Of a DNA stretch of 64,000 nucleotides, positions 41,935-53,280 are shown piece by piece. Both the position numbers and the translations under genes were made by a program. This DNA is from Nematopogon swammerdamellus (lineage: Eukaryota > Arthropoda > Insecta > Lepidoptera > Adelidae), in contig OX336358.1 in NCBI GenBank assembly GCA_946902875.1, positions 14,997,694 through 15,061,693 of the forward strand, given 5' to 3'. Positions within the stretch are counted from its first letter, which is position 1. Each line of letters begins with the position of its first letter. The notes beneath the pieces are model-generated. The model was not told the origin of the DNA and ran no database searches. It saw only the letters and a list, made by a program, of their open reading frames with translations.

Positions 41935-42300
41935 ATATACCACATAAGAAGCATCACGACAATCGGAGTAAGCAGAGTAATCGATGTTGTACTGAAACAA
42001 GATAAAACTGTTTTGTTATTAAATCTAGGTATAGATTATTACAATGAAATGAGTATTTTGTAATGTTTATTATGAAACCTTAAAAAATATGTAGAATGCA
42101 AGCAATTGATATTTTATATAAAGATGATTGGCACATATCGGTATAAATTATTTTCTATATAAAATGTTTGTGGTCTCTCTACCTGTATTTTATAACTGGA
42201 GCACGGCTTGTCCAATTTATATAAAGTTGTTTTTATTTTTTTTATGGAAACCGACACGACTGGCAACATCACCTACATCCGTGATGTCAGCCCATAACAC
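41935..42300 (-). mobile_element. SINE-B2 tail (41935-41998) and SINE-A tail (42238-42300)
   Basis: Inverse CATCACGACAATCGGAGTAAG and, further on, ATGGAAACCGACACGACTGG. The AT-rich sequence between them is unassigned. Confidence 0.6.
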
Positions 42301-42447
42301 CAAGTTATGACCAATCACATCAATTCTCTGCAACTTTGAAAGTGGCTGAATAGACGAGTCGAGTAGAAGTCGTGAGAGGAAACAATTTAAATGTTTGCCT
42401 TTATTAACGGTTTGTTATAGAATTCGATAATTATTATATAGTGTGTT

Positions 42448-42540
42448 CACAATTAAGTCAGGTTGACTGGCAGATAATGCCTTAGGTAATAAGTCCGCCT
42501 TTTGTACATTTTGTATTGGAAAGCAATAAAGATCCTACTC
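42448..42540 (+). mobile_element. LINE 3' UTR, family L
   Basis: GGTTGACTGGCAGATAATGC, CCTTAGGTAATAAGTCCGCC, AAAGCAATAAAG. Confidence 0.7.
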
Positions 42541-42804
42541 TATCATCTTTTATTCGACTTAATTTTAAAAGTTTTTTTTTTCTCTTCATCAAAATCTTTA
42601 TCGACATTTCGTACGTATCCCGTCACGCACATAAAATGCAATATTCAAAATTAAAACTTTCTTTATCACTCGAAAGCTCTCATCTCCTAGGCATCCTACA
42701 TTCGAGCACGAAATGTTTCACTAAATATTTTTGGAATATTAATTTTGGCAGTATTCCTCAGATGCCAGCGTGTTCGGTCGTGCGATTGTGAAACTCGGAA
42801 CCGT

Positions 42805-42950
42805 TACTGTGAATATGGCACCTGATATCGTCGGCTACCATAACTACTACACTAGGTGCCGTGTCAGTGCTTCCTGAAATAAGACGGATTCCTTTTCATA
42901 GCAGAGCGGGCCGCCGTTCAGCACGGTGGTATCAATCCGGCCGGGTAAGT
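42805..42950 (-). mobile_element. Very diverged SINE body
   Basis: GGCTACCATAACTACTACAC, TAGGTGCCGTGTCAGTGC, CACGGTGGTATCAATCCGG. Confidence 0.6.
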
Positions 42951-43161
42951 CAGCGTTAATAACTGGTCGTGTATCTCAGCAATATTGGTGATGATGAAAT
43001 GATGAAATTTTACGACAGCAATTAATTTATTTTCTTTGAAACAAATAGAAATCTATCTTTGTGATGTGAACTTTAAATGTGTTGTGACTTTCTAAATATA
43101 AATTGTTTCATCTTCATTAAATTTCGAAATCTAATGGACAACAATAAAATAACAATAAATT

Positions 43162-43485
43162 ACATACATACATATCACACACGCTGAATCCCGACAATCG
43201 GTGTAAGCAGAGTAATCGGTGTTGTGCTGCAAGAACTGTGGTAAATTACAGCTCAACACCGGCCACCACGTTTCGCAAAGTATTCGAAAAAGATTCAATC
43301 GATCAAGCAGCAAGTAACCCACCTGCTGCATGACTCGGTGGAAGTACTGTGCCAAGGTGAGAGGTTTAGAGCCTGTCGCCCTTTAGTACGGCATCTTGTC
43401 CTTATCCCTTAGTCGCCTTTTACGACATGCATGGGGAGAGATGCAGTGGGGCTATTATTTTTAAGTACCGGCCCCACACGGTACA
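43162..43485 (-). mobile_element. SINE-B2, full length
   Basis: Inverse copy from ACATACATACATATCACAC to CCGGCCCCACACGGTACAA; small deletion near AGCAAGTAACCC. Confidence 0.9.
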
Positions 43486-43732
43486 ATAAATTAATAAATT
43501 TAATAAAGTGAAGACTATTTCGAGAGAAATTTATTGTACTCCAGTTTAGACCAATAAAAGATGATCATGTTTTTATATAATATTTTAATTTTTCAAATTA
43601 CTCATGTACTGACATTGCCTATTTTGACAGTCTGCTTTTTCTACAAATCCATAGATGATATAACATCTAATCAACTCCACTTCTATACAGTGCTACTAGT
43701 AGATACATCTATACTATACTTCTATTCTCTTT

Positions 43733-44096
43733 TTTATTGAGACTGACACGATTGGCTACATCACCCACAACATCCGTGATGTCAGCCCATAACACCGGGT
43801 GAACTAGGTGCCATGTCAGTGCTTCCTTTCGATCGTGTCGGCTACACTGAACTGGACGGAAAACCCAAACTATTTACATAGCCGTTTCAACCGACGTTTA
43901 ATTCAGTGCGGTGGTACCAACCCGGGCGGGATAAACACTACCACCTAGTAAGAAGGGAAAGGACCTACAGTTTTACGTGGAAACCCAACCATGGTCAGCC
44001 TCCAACGGTCGCGCGGTCACCCATGCAAGTACTGACCGCGCTCAGCGTTGCTTAACAACAGTCGACCGACCGCACCACTGAGCTACCGAGGCTGAT
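43733..44096 (-). mobile_element. SINE-A (short-head subtype)
   Basis: Inverse copy with B box, 5S-like part (inverse of AAGCAACGCTGAGCGCGGTC) and A box ending CTGAGCTACCGAGGCTGA. Confidence 0.92.
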
Positions 44097-44217
44097 ATAG
44101 CTATGTTTGTAATCATGTAATCAAGTAATTAAGTAATCAAAAAATGTATTCTCTTAAAAAGTGGACCGATTTGCATGCCGTTTTTTTTTAAAGCTTGAAA
44201 TAAAAGTTAAATTACAA

Positions 44218-44408
44218 ATTTAAAAAAACCCCGACCCTTAAAAAGTTAAAAATAAATACCGCTTACTTACTTTAAGGAGTCGGGGGACCGCTAAGGAAAT
44301 AACAAAAAACTCAGAGCTACGCGGGTGTTTACTTTGCGGTCCCCCGACTCCTTTTGGTAAGTAAACGAATATGATTTTTTACTTTTTAAGGGTCGGGGGA
44401 TTTTTTTA
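44218..44408. mobile_element. Foldback MITE, about 190 bp
   Basis: Ends AAAAACCCCGACCCTTAAAA and its inverse; an inner inverted pair GGAGTCGGGGGACCGC / GCGGTCCCCCGACTCC. A second copy at 62139-62672 is split by a SINE-C. Confidence 0.8.
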
Positions 44409-44984
44409 TGTATGCGATTGGTATACTTGTTAGTATAACTTTGATTTTGATTTCATACATCATTTCCGTTCTTCGAATCTCCAGTATACCACCCTATAGC
44501 CACTTCATAAAGCTCAAATTCTTATTAGACATATCCCACGCCATAACGTCTTCGTTCTATTGTGTATTTGCAAAGCCTTTAAATAACAGTTCATTCTGAA
44601 AGTTTGTAATTAGTGAAGTCCCTAACGTCAATCAAGCAAGAATGGCATTCTAAGAATGGTCATTCTCTTTCTTTCTCTCTCTCTTCGCACCTAAAATACG
44701 CCGTAGTACTTTTTCTCTCTTACCTCATTCCAAACAAACGAATTCAAATTCCGAAACATAAAAATTTGTCTCGTCATTCTCGAAACTACGTACCTATCTA
44801 CACGTGCAAGCCTTACAGTTCAAAATGGCACGTCTTTTTAGGCTTCCGTAAGTCTACGTTGTCAGTCTGGTCCATACACAGTCGCATGCACTTTTTGGTT
44901 TCTTCTATGGGAACCCCCGGGAATTTTTTACTTTTTCTTATTTTATTATTATTTGTTGTTATATCGGCCATAATAACACATATT
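44409..44984. other. Unassigned stretch with a 125-codon frame
   Basis: The open frame 44613-44990 has no family resemblance and is rich in S, L and F, as translated AT-rich non-coding DNA tends to be. Confidence 0.4.
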
Positions 44985-45105
44985 CTGTGAAAGCGGGCTA
45001 CTATTGCGGTTCAAGAGGTACAGCCCTCGGACAGACAGACAGACAGCGTAGGCTTAGTAATAGGGTCCCGTACCGGATACGGATCCCTAAAAAATATATA
45101 CCAAT
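44985..45105 (-). mobile_element. End of element G
   Basis: Inverse of the left part of 47690-48125: GACAGACAGACAGACAGCG, TAGTAATAGGGTCCCGTACC, ATCCCTAAAAA. Confidence 0.65.
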
Positions 45106-45561
45106 ATTATTTGTCGGCGGATTTATTTTGAGAAGCTCGCCAACATACACCGGCCGCAACGTACAGTGAGGCCAGCGGACCGGGTGCTCGGACAAGTGTG
45201 ACTCGACGAGTCATACTTTCTTTTTTTTTTAAACTCCGTCTGTCATAGTGACGCAACTTGCTGTTGAACAGTTTCGGTCTGCTGTTCAGACAAAGAAAGT
45301 AAGATCTTGTGAGCCGATATGTTCTCAAAAGCCCAATGTCAACAACAAAAGGGCACTGAGTCTCTTTGCGACGAGTCATGCGGAGATAGGAGGACGGGTG
45401 GCAGGGAATAAGGGATGCTAGTTCCTCGGAGCAGCGCCGTGATTAGTCCCTGTGAAGCAGACTAAGCGAATCTACAAATCGTCTGTGATTCAGAGATTCA
45501 AATTACGTTTGGTAGTTGGCTATATAAAGGGATCTTAGAAATAAAGTCTAAATTCTTCAGA

Positions 45562-46606
45562 GGCACTCATTTTAAATGTTTACGGATTAACAGTAGGTAC
45601 TGAAGACTTTTAAAGACCTTATATATAAGTATATATAATAAAAACATTCAATTATCATTAAAATATTGTAAGCTAGAGCGGAAGTTGTGTGTCTTCCAAT
45701 TGTTAATCTTTAAATTGTTCAAGGGCTGGACTTAAATACAGCGCTGTGTCTAGAGAAATCTTCACTAGACTCAGCATAGGCTGTGTTCAGTCCTTTTTTC
45801 CCCCTTTTTCCTTCTGTATTGTTTAAATGTGTGTGTTAATTAGTATTACTTGTCTTGATTGTTTAAATCTGTCATACATATTTAAAAATAATGTAATGCT
45901 GTAGGGGAAAAAATACATAATATTTCTTTCTTTCTTTCTTACATAAGTCGACGTTTCGCCGGCTACGTCACGCCAGTTCCTGGAGCCGACGTCTGGTGCC
46001 CGTTGTAACAGACGTCAAACTAGTCAACGTCAACGGACACAAGACGTCGGGTAAATTGGTAACACTTATGATTTTATGTTCACCCTGTTATTAATTATAC
46101 TCATTCTGTCACTAAGTTGTACCGTGTGGGCCCGGTACTTAAAAAGAATAGCCCCACTGCATCTCTCCCCGTGCATGTCGTAAAAGGCGACTAAGGGATA
46201 AGGACAAGATGCCGTGCTAAAGGGCGACGGGTTCGCCACCTCTCACCTTGGCATGGTACTTCCACCGATTTATGCAGCAGGTGGGTCTTCGTGCCTCACT
46301 TGCTGCTTGATCAACTGAATCTTGATCGAATACTTTGCGAAACGTGGTGGTCGGTGTTGTGCTGTAATTTACGATAGTTCTTGCAGCACAACACCGATTA
46401 CTCTGCTTACCCCGATTGTCGGGATTCAGCGTGTGTGATATGTATGTCACTAAGTTTTCGCATCTGGTACAACGGACACCAGACGTCGGCTCCGGGAACT
46501 CCCGCAGTCCCTGAAGAAGCCCGTGACGTAGCGGGCGAAACGTCGACTTATGTAAGTCTTCAGTACCTACCGCTGTAAATCCGTAAAAAAGTAAAATGAG
46601 TATGAT
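45562..46606. mobile_element. Foldback element FB2 with nested insertions
   Basis: Arms: ACTCATTTTAAATGTTTACG, then GTAGGTACTGAAGACTT (45568-45607), ACATAAGTCGACGTTTCGCC (45952 on), and their inverse up to 46606. Interrupted by about 340 bp of unknown retroposon-like DNA (45608-45950) and a SINE-B2. A cleaner copy is at 54294-54515. Confidence 0.7.
46119..46444 (+). mobile_element. SINE-B2 with 12-bp target-site duplication
   Basis: TGTCACTAAGTT at 46107-46118 and 46445-46456. Starts GTACCGTGTGGGCCCGG, ends GCGTGTGTGATATGTA. Confidence 0.93.
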
Positions 46607-46772
46607 TGGTAACACTTTCGTTGTATTGTATTGTTCATTGATCAACGGCGATTAGACTGCACTCGAACTTGTCACAATCTGGTCTATCCGGTTCGATTAC
46701 ACCCACGAAAAAGAACCGTCAATAAACTTCACAGGGCATTTCTTTCCATAGGTAGTATTGCATTATTTTACT

Positions 46773-46970
46773 GAAATGAAATGAAATGAAATGAAATGAA
46801 ATGAAATGAAATGAAATGAAATGAAATGAAATGAAATGAAATGAAATGAAATGAAATGAAATGAAGTGAAGTGAAATGAAATGAAATGAAATGAAATGAA
46901 ATGAAATGAAATGAAATGAAATGAAATGAAATGAAATGAAATGAAATGAAATGAAATGAAATGAAATGAA
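46773..46970. repeat. (AAATG)n array
   Basis: About 40 nearly perfect 5-bp units. It abuts an inverse family L LINE 3' end (CTTTATTGCACAAAAAGTG to about 47040), so it is likely the expanded tail of that element. Confidence 0.97.
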
Positions 46971-47060
46971 AATATACTTTATTGCACAAAAAGTGACAAA
47001 AGACGGACTTAAAGCCTAAGGGCATTATCTGCCAGTCATACCTGGGATTGTGAGTAGGGT
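46971..47060 (-). mobile_element. LINE 3' UTR, family L
   Basis: Inverse of ACTGGCAGATAATGCCCTTA and GTGCAATAAAGTATATT. Confidence 0.7.
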
Positions 47061-47610
47061 AGATGGGTAGTGCGGAAAATTTAATGAGATTTTTTTTTTA
47101 AGAGTTTCAAAATAAACAATAAAACATAGGTAAAAGTAATAATATACAACTAAATACATTCGTGACATACATACATACAAGTTCAAAAGTACATACATTT
47201 ACTGATTAGTATTATATTAGTATTACAAGTATTTTATTGACTAGCCACATAATAACATCGCTTACAGTCTATCGAAATTTGGCCAATTTGATACCCACAC
47301 TTTTCCTCTATTAATTTTTTCCTCAAAGTCTTAATTAAAAAAAAAAAAAACTAAAAGAACTGAGTCAACGACTTTCACATTATCAACCAAAAAAGTGAAA
47401 TTTCATCCTGCTGGTCACTCTCAAAAAATGTTATTATAACAATAACGTATAGAAAGCTCATTCGGGGTAAAAATGGAGACGTTTCCAAAGTAGGCGCCTC
47501 GTAAAAATAACTGAATCACACGTACCAGCACTATGATGGTAGTAAAAATGCTATTTAAATAATATCGCAGTTTGTTTTAGAGATATTTTAGTCTTTAACT
47601 TTATTCTTAA
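47061..47610. other. Unassigned AT-rich stretch
   Basis: Nothing recognised. Confidence 0.4.
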
Positions 47611-47611
47611 T

Positions 47612-48368
47612 TGTCAGTCTAGGTAGCTCAGTGGCGGTCGGTCGACTGTTGACCGCTTACCGTGGTTCGGATTCCATGTAAAACGGTAGGTTGCTTTTTA
47701 GGTTTCCGTATCCCGTACGGAAGCCTATTACTAAGCCTCCGCCGTCTGTCTGTCCGTCCGTCCGAGGGCTGTATCTCTTGAACCGTAATAGGTAGCCCGT
47801 TGTTTTTTTTTTTCAATTTTCACAGAATATGCGTTACTATGGTGGATAAAACAACAAATAAAAAAAATAAGATTTTTTTTTTAATTAAGTGGGCCCCCAT
47901 ACAAGAAACCTCATTGCGGTACCTACCCCACGACCTCATTGAGGTACTGTCATTTTCCCACCATAAATTGCTATCGACCTCATTGAGGCTTCTCTCCGAT
48001 CGTCCTACATATCTTCGAAATTAAAATTCGAAGACCATGCCACCTGAGCGGATAGGCGGATATTATTGATAGCGGCTAGATACGGAAACCTCCGCGCGCG
48101 AGTAAAACTCGCACTTGACAGATTTTTTCTTCTTACCTTACCTTACCTTACCTTATAGGGTTTATCCCGCCCGGGTTGGTACATCTGCACTGAATGAAAC
48201 GTCGTCGGTCGAAACGGATATGTAAATAGTTCGTGTTTTCCGTCCAGTTCAGTGTAGCTGACATGAAATGAAGGGATGCACTGACATGGCACCTAGTTCA
48301 CCCGGTGTTATGGGCGGATATCACGGTTGTTGTAGGTGATGTAGCCAACCGTGTCAGTTTCCATAGAA
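47612..48368 (+). mobile_element. SINE-A split by element G
   Basis: A box and B box with most of the 5S part deleted (47612-47690), then an insertion, then body and tail (48129-48368) starting at a TTACC repeat. Confidence 0.8.
47690..48128 (+). mobile_element. Element G, about 435 bp
   Basis: Begins TTTTTAGGTTTCCGTATCCC, includes CTGTCTGTCCGTCCGTCC, and ends GAGTAAAACTCGCACTTGAC. Pieces at 23838 and 44985. No coding capacity; class uncertain. Confidence 0.65.
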
Positions 48369-48429
48369 ACAATTATATATTACTAGCTGAGCCCGCGGCT
48401 CCGCTCGCGTGAAATTCGTATTTCAAAGA

Positions 48430-50663
48430 AGACATTAAGTAACTGAGGGCGAGGCCGAAGGCCGAGCTGCGTTCAGGAAGACTATAAACCTTCTCGAAGA
48501 AAGTAAGTAACTAAGGGCGAGGCCGAAGGCCGAGCTGCGTTCAGGAAGACTATAAACCTTCTCGAAGAAAGTAAGTAATTAAGGGCGAGACCGAAGGCCG
48601 AGCTGCGTTCAGGAAGACTATAAACCTTCTCGAAGAAAGTAAGTAATTAAGGGCGAGGCCGAAGGCCGAGCTGCGTTCAGGAAGACTATAAACCTTCTCG
48701 AAGAAAGTAAGTAATTAAGGGCGAGGCCGAAGGCCGAGCTGCGTTCAGGAAGACTATAAACCTTCTCGAAGAAAGTAAGTAACTAAAGGCGAGGCCGAAG
48801 GCCGAGCTGCGTTCAGGAAGACGATAAACCTTATCTAAGAAAGTAAGTAATTAAGGGCGAGGCCGAAGGCCGAGCTGCGTTCAGGAAAACTATAAACCTT
48901 CCCGAAGAAAGTAAGTAACAAAGAGCGAGGCCGAAGGCCGAGCTTCGTTCAAGAAGACTATAAACCTTCTTGAAGAAAGTAAGAAACAAAGGGCGAGGCC
49001 GAAAGCCGAGCTGCGTTCAGGAAGACGATAAACCTTATCTAAGAAAGTAAGTAATTAAGGGCGAGGCCGAAGGCCGAGCTACATTCAGGAAGACCATAAA
49101 TATTCTCGAAGAAATTACGCAACTGAGGGCGAGACCGAAGGCCGAGCTGCGTTCAGGAAGACTATAAACCTTCTCGAAGAAAGCAAGTAACAAACGGCGA
49201 AGCCGAAGGCCGAGCTGCGTTCAGGAAGACGATAAACATTCTCGAAGAAAGTAAGTAACTGAGGGCGAGGCCCAAGGCCGAGCTGCGTTCAGGAAGACCA
49301 TAAACCTTCTCGAAGAAAGTAAGTAACTGAGGGCGAGGCCGAAGGCCGAGCTGTGTTCAGGAAGACGATAAACCATCTCTAAGAAAGAAAGTAATTAAGG
49401 GCGAGGCCGAAAGCCGAGCTGCGTTCAGGAAGAGGATAAACTTTTTCGATGAAAGTAAGTAACAAAGAGCGAGGCCGAAGGCCGAGCTGCGTTCAGGAAG
49501 ACTATAAACCTTCTCGAAGAAAGTAAGTAATTAAGGGCGAGGCCGAAGGCCGAGCTGCGTTCAGGAAGACTATAAACCTTCTCGAAGAAAGTAAGTAACT
49601 AAAGGCGAGGCCGAAGGCCGAGCTGCGTTCAGGAAGACGATAAACCTTATCTAAGAAAGTAAGTAATTAAGGGCGAGGCCGAAGGCCGAGCTGCGTTCAG
49701 GAAAACTATAAACCTTCCCGAAGAAAGTAAGTAACAAAGAGCGAGGCCGAAGGCCGAGCTTCGTTCAAGAAGACTATAAACCTTCTTGAAGAAAGTAAGA
49801 AACAAAGGGCGAGGCCGAAAGCCGAGCTGCGTTCAGGAAGACGATAAACCTTATCTAAGAAAGTAAGTAATTAAGGGCGAGGCCGAAGGCCGAGCTACAT
49901 TCAGGAAGACCATAAATATTCTCGAAGAAATTACGCAACTGAGGGCGAGACCGAAGGCCGAGCTGCGTTCAGGAAGACTATAAACCTTCTCGAAGAAAGC
50001 AAGTAACAAACGGCGAAGCCGAAGGCCGAGCTGCGTTCAGGAAGACGATAAACATTCTCGAAGAAAGTAAGTAACTGAGGGCGAGGCCCAAGGCCGAGCT
50101 GCGTTCAGGAAGACCATAAACCTTCTCGAAGAAAGTAAGTAACTGAGGGCGAGGCCGAAGGCCGAGCTGTGTTCAGGAAGACGATAAACCATCTCTAAGA
50201 AAGAAAGTAATTAAGGGCGAGGCCGAAAGCCGAGCTGCGTTCAGGAAGAGGATAAACTTTTTCGATGAAAGTAAGTAACAAAGAGCGAGGCCGAAGGCCG
50301 AGCTGCCTTTAGGAAGACTATAAACCTTCTCGAAGAAAGTAAGTAACTGAGGGCGAGGCCGAAGGCCGAGCTCCGTTTAGGAAGAGGATAAACCATGGGT
50401 CAGGCCGAAGGCCGAGCTGCGTTAAGGAAGAGGATTAACCTTCTTGATGTAAGTAAGTAACTACGGGCGAGGCCGAAGGCCGAGCTGTATTCTGGAAGAC
50501 GATAAACCTTCTCGATTTCTCGATGAAAGTAATGGCGTGTAGATAAACGATAAAACTTCTTAAATAAAGTAAGTAACTAACGGCGAGGCTTCAGGCTAAG
50601 CTGCATTCTGGAATACAATAAACCTCCACGAAGAAAGTAAGTAACTAAGGGCGAGGCCACCGT
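48430..50663. repeat. 68-bp satellite array with 12-mer higher-order repeat
   Basis: About 32 units of GGGCGAGGCCGAAGGCCGAG, CTGCGTTCAGGAAGAC, TATAAACCTTCTCGAAGAAA, GTAAGTAACTAA. Variant marks at 48781 and 49431 recur at 49597 and 50247, an exact 816-bp (12 x 68) shift. The last units (from 50390) are degraded. Confidence 0.97.
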
Positions 50664-50672
50664 CACACCCAT

Positions 50673-50696
50673 CCCCCCTCCCCCCCCCCCCCCCCC
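50673..50696. repeat. Poly(C) tract
   Basis: Mostly C, next to the end of the 68-bp array. A similar tract of about 21 C lies at 51657-51677. Confidence 0.95.
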
Positions 50697-51029
50697 ATTT
50701 ATTTGTTTTGAGTAGCTATAATTATGATTTTCCTTTAAAAAAAAACGATATTCCCATACAATCTTTAACACTCCGTTTCCTCCCCTTATATGTGAAAATC
50801 CAACAATCCTGGACCACTTCGTTATTTTATATATGATGAATAGCTATACTTATGAGTTTCAAGTTCCTACCTTTAAGAAACCGATACTCCCATACAAACT
50901 TTCGCATCTCCTATTTCACCCCCTTAAGGGTTGTTTTTGAGACTATGTCCTTCCTCAGGATGCAATTCATCTCTGTACAAAATTTTATAAACTCCTAAAA
51001 TCTAATTTTGAAATCATTCCCTATTTTAA

Positions 51030-51468
51030 TCTCCCTCTCCCTCTCCCTCTCCCTGTCCCTCTCCCTCTCCCTCTCCCTCTCCCTCTCCCTCTCCCTCTCC
51101 CTCTCCCTCTCCCTCTCCCTCTCCCTCTCCCTCTCCTCTCCCTCTCCCTCTCCCTCTCCCTCTCCCTCTCCCTCTCCCTCTCCCTCTCCCTCTCCCTCTC
51201 CCTCTCCCTCTCCCTCTCCCTCTCCCTCTCCCTCTCCCTCTCCCTCTCCCTCTCCCTCTCCCTCTCCCTCTCCCTCTCCCTCTCCCTCTCCCTCTCCCTC
51301 TTCCTCTCCCTCTTCCTCTCCCTCTCCCTCTCCCTCTCCCTCTCCCTCTCCCTCTCCCTCTCCCTCTCCCTATCCCTCTCCCTCTCCCTCTCCCTCTCCC
51401 TCTCCCTCTCCCTCTCCCTCTCCCTCTCCCTCTCCCTCTCCCTCTCCCTCTCCCTCTCCTCTCCCTCC
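51030..51468. repeat. (CTCCCT)n array
   Basis: About 440 bp of pyrimidine-only hexamers on the plus strand with very few interruptions (GTCCCT near 51054, CTATCC near 51371). Long frames on both strands here are artefacts. Confidence 0.98.
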
Positions 51469-51714
51469 CAGTAAATATGGCAACCCCAAAGATGGTAAAC
51501 AGACAGACATACATACAGACAGACAGAAAGCAGACGTTGGATTTTATTAGAGGTAAGGAAGAAAGGAAAGGATAAGGATAAGGGGGATTCCATCGCTCTA
51601 CCTCCACCTCCCCTCCCGCCCCTCCCTCACCCCCCTCCCTATATGCCTCTACTTATCCCCCCCCCCCCCCCCCCCCCTTCAGGATATTGTAATGTCATCG
51701 GTTCTTACTCGGGT

Positions 51715-51960
51715 GAATGATTCCGTGTCCGTTACATACAAATATTGCCAAGTGCTCTCATATTTCACTTCACTGCTAACCTCATAAGCCATTTAGCGTG
51801 ATAGTAAGTAGCCTATAGTTGATGGGAAGAATCAAGCTATCCGTAGAATTTTGTTTTATTAAAATCGGTCCAGTGGTTCTCGAGTTATAAGCGGACAGAC
51901 AGACACTCAGACATACAGAAAGCAGACGTTGGATTTTATTATAGGTATAATAAGGAAGGA
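51715..51960 (+). mobile_element. Second retroelement tail of the same kind
   Basis: AAAATCGGTCCAGTGGTTC, TATAAGCGGACAGACAGAC, AGAAAGCAGACGTTGGATTT. Confidence 0.6.
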
Positions 51961-52359
51961 TGCTGTGAACTTCCAAATTTGCTTTCATACTAGCCTGGGT
52001 CTGATTTCTTTTTCCTTTGCTAGCTGCCCATTTCATCTTCGGCCAAAATGTATAGAATATAATAGAAACTATTGCGCACAATTTGAAAGAAGAACAGTAC
52101 ACGACTAGGGACAAGAAATACAGAAGTGCGCAAAGGCGGACTTACCACTGCAAGTGATTTCTTCCAGTCAACCTTTGGGTGATGAGGAATAAAATTAAAG
52201 AGATATAAGTATCGGTATTGCAAGTTAAAGGGAAGAGGAATATATATTTTATTTGTATGAATATACCTACATGTAACATACATACTACAATACTACATAC
52301 AAACAATTGTAACCAAATATAAGATAATAAATTTAATTATATTATTAAAATACGAAGAT
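51961..52359. other. Unassigned stretch
   Basis: No recognised gene or repeat. Confidence 0.4.
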
Positions 52360-52362
52360 ATT

Positions 52363-52740
52363 AGGTTCAACTACTGGTTCGTGGCCTTCGCCGTCGAGAC
52401 ATTTGGGACGTGGTCGGACGAGGCCAAGGCCTTCGTCCTTGAGGTGGGTTCCAGGATGGTGACCGCAACTGGAAACCCGTGTTGCCTCTCGTATCTCCGG
52501 CAACGAGATATTTTGGGGATACGCAACGCGGCCGCCATCCTGGGAACCATCCCGGGGACGACGCCCCTTGAGGAAATATATAATTTATAAGTTAGTTTTT
52601 AGTTTTTAGTGGTTTTTTTAGTTATAGTTTTTTAATTAGTTATATTTGTCTTTAAATTTTATTTGATAGGTAGTTATAGTTTTTTTTAATAATTTAATTT
52701 ATAAATTGTGAATATTAAAGCAATGATTTATATTATTATT
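52363..52740 (+). pseudogene. LINE pol C-terminal remnant with 3' UTR
   Basis: The frame reads FNYWFVAFAVETFGTWSDEA, then KAFVLEVGSRM and ILGTIPGTTP, stop at 52588-52590: the usual extreme C-terminus of a non-LTR pol protein. An AT-rich 3' UTR with TTATTATTATT follows. 5'-truncated just before 52363. Confidence 0.7.
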
Positions 52741-52857
52741 ATTTGATAATAAAAGAAGAATTTCTATTAAAACTAAACCATCTGAAAAAATAATTATAAT
52801 AAAATTAACTTTAAATTAAACTAGTGCTTCATACTATACTAATCCTACTTGTAATAT

Positions 52858-53040
52858 GTACATACATACATACCACACGCTGTATCCCGACAATGTAAGC
52901 AGTGTAATCGGTGTTGTGCTGCAACAACTGTCGCCCTTTAGCACGGCATCTTGTCCATTCTTATCCCTCAGCCGCCTTTTAAAACTTGCACTGAGGATAT
53001 GCAAAGGGCATATTCTTTTCAATTACTGGGTCGCACACGA
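52858..53040 (-). mobile_element. SINE-B2 with internal deletion
   Basis: Inverse copy; jumps from GGTGTTGTGCTGCAACAACTG to TCGCCCTTTAGCACGGC, losing the middle. Confidence 0.8.
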
Positions 53041-53280
53041 CAGCTACTCAATTAAGTTGTAGCCAAGTAAAGTAATGCCACAACCGCAAATCGCTTCACG
53101 AGTAATGTATGTAAGTAAGTGGAAGAGTTTCACCTACTTATACATAAGTGACCACAGCTTCTTAGTCCGGTCACACACGGGCTCGATCTAGCATTCCTTA
53201 GTAGGCACACTTCCGCGCCTGTCTTTCTCTCTCTTAACTAGCTCCCAGAGAAGTGAAAATTATGGAAAAGGCGTCAACGT
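53041..53280. other. Unassigned stretch
   Basis: Nothing recognised. Confidence 0.4.

Larger units (their letters stand above)
48381..51560 (+). mobile_element. Decayed retroelement invaded by satellites
   Basis: Head ACTAGCTGAGCCCGCGGCTC and GCGTGAAATTCGTATTTC (as at 28690), inner GGATGCAATTCATCTCTGTA (about 50958), tail GACAGAAAGCAGACGTTGGA (51520). Between these lie the 68-bp array, a C tract and the CTCCCT array. Confidence 0.6.

Noticed and set aside
44613..44990. 125-codon frame
   Set aside because: No family resemblance, composition of non-coding DNA, overlaps a dispersed repeat end.
46217..46645. 142-codon frame on the minus strand
   Set aside because: Runs through a SINE-B2 and the arm of a foldback element.
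46768..47025. 85-codon Ser-Phe-His-Phe-Ile repeat frame
   Set aside because: Translation of the AAATG array.
48430..50663. CRISPR-like array
   Set aside because: Units are contiguous and variable along their whole length; no unique spacers and no cas genes. It is a eukaryotic satellite.
51008..51607. Three long frames (180-193 codons) of Ser/Pro/Leu or Arg/Gly/Glu repeats
   Set aside because: Pure translation of the CTCCCT array in several frames on both strands.
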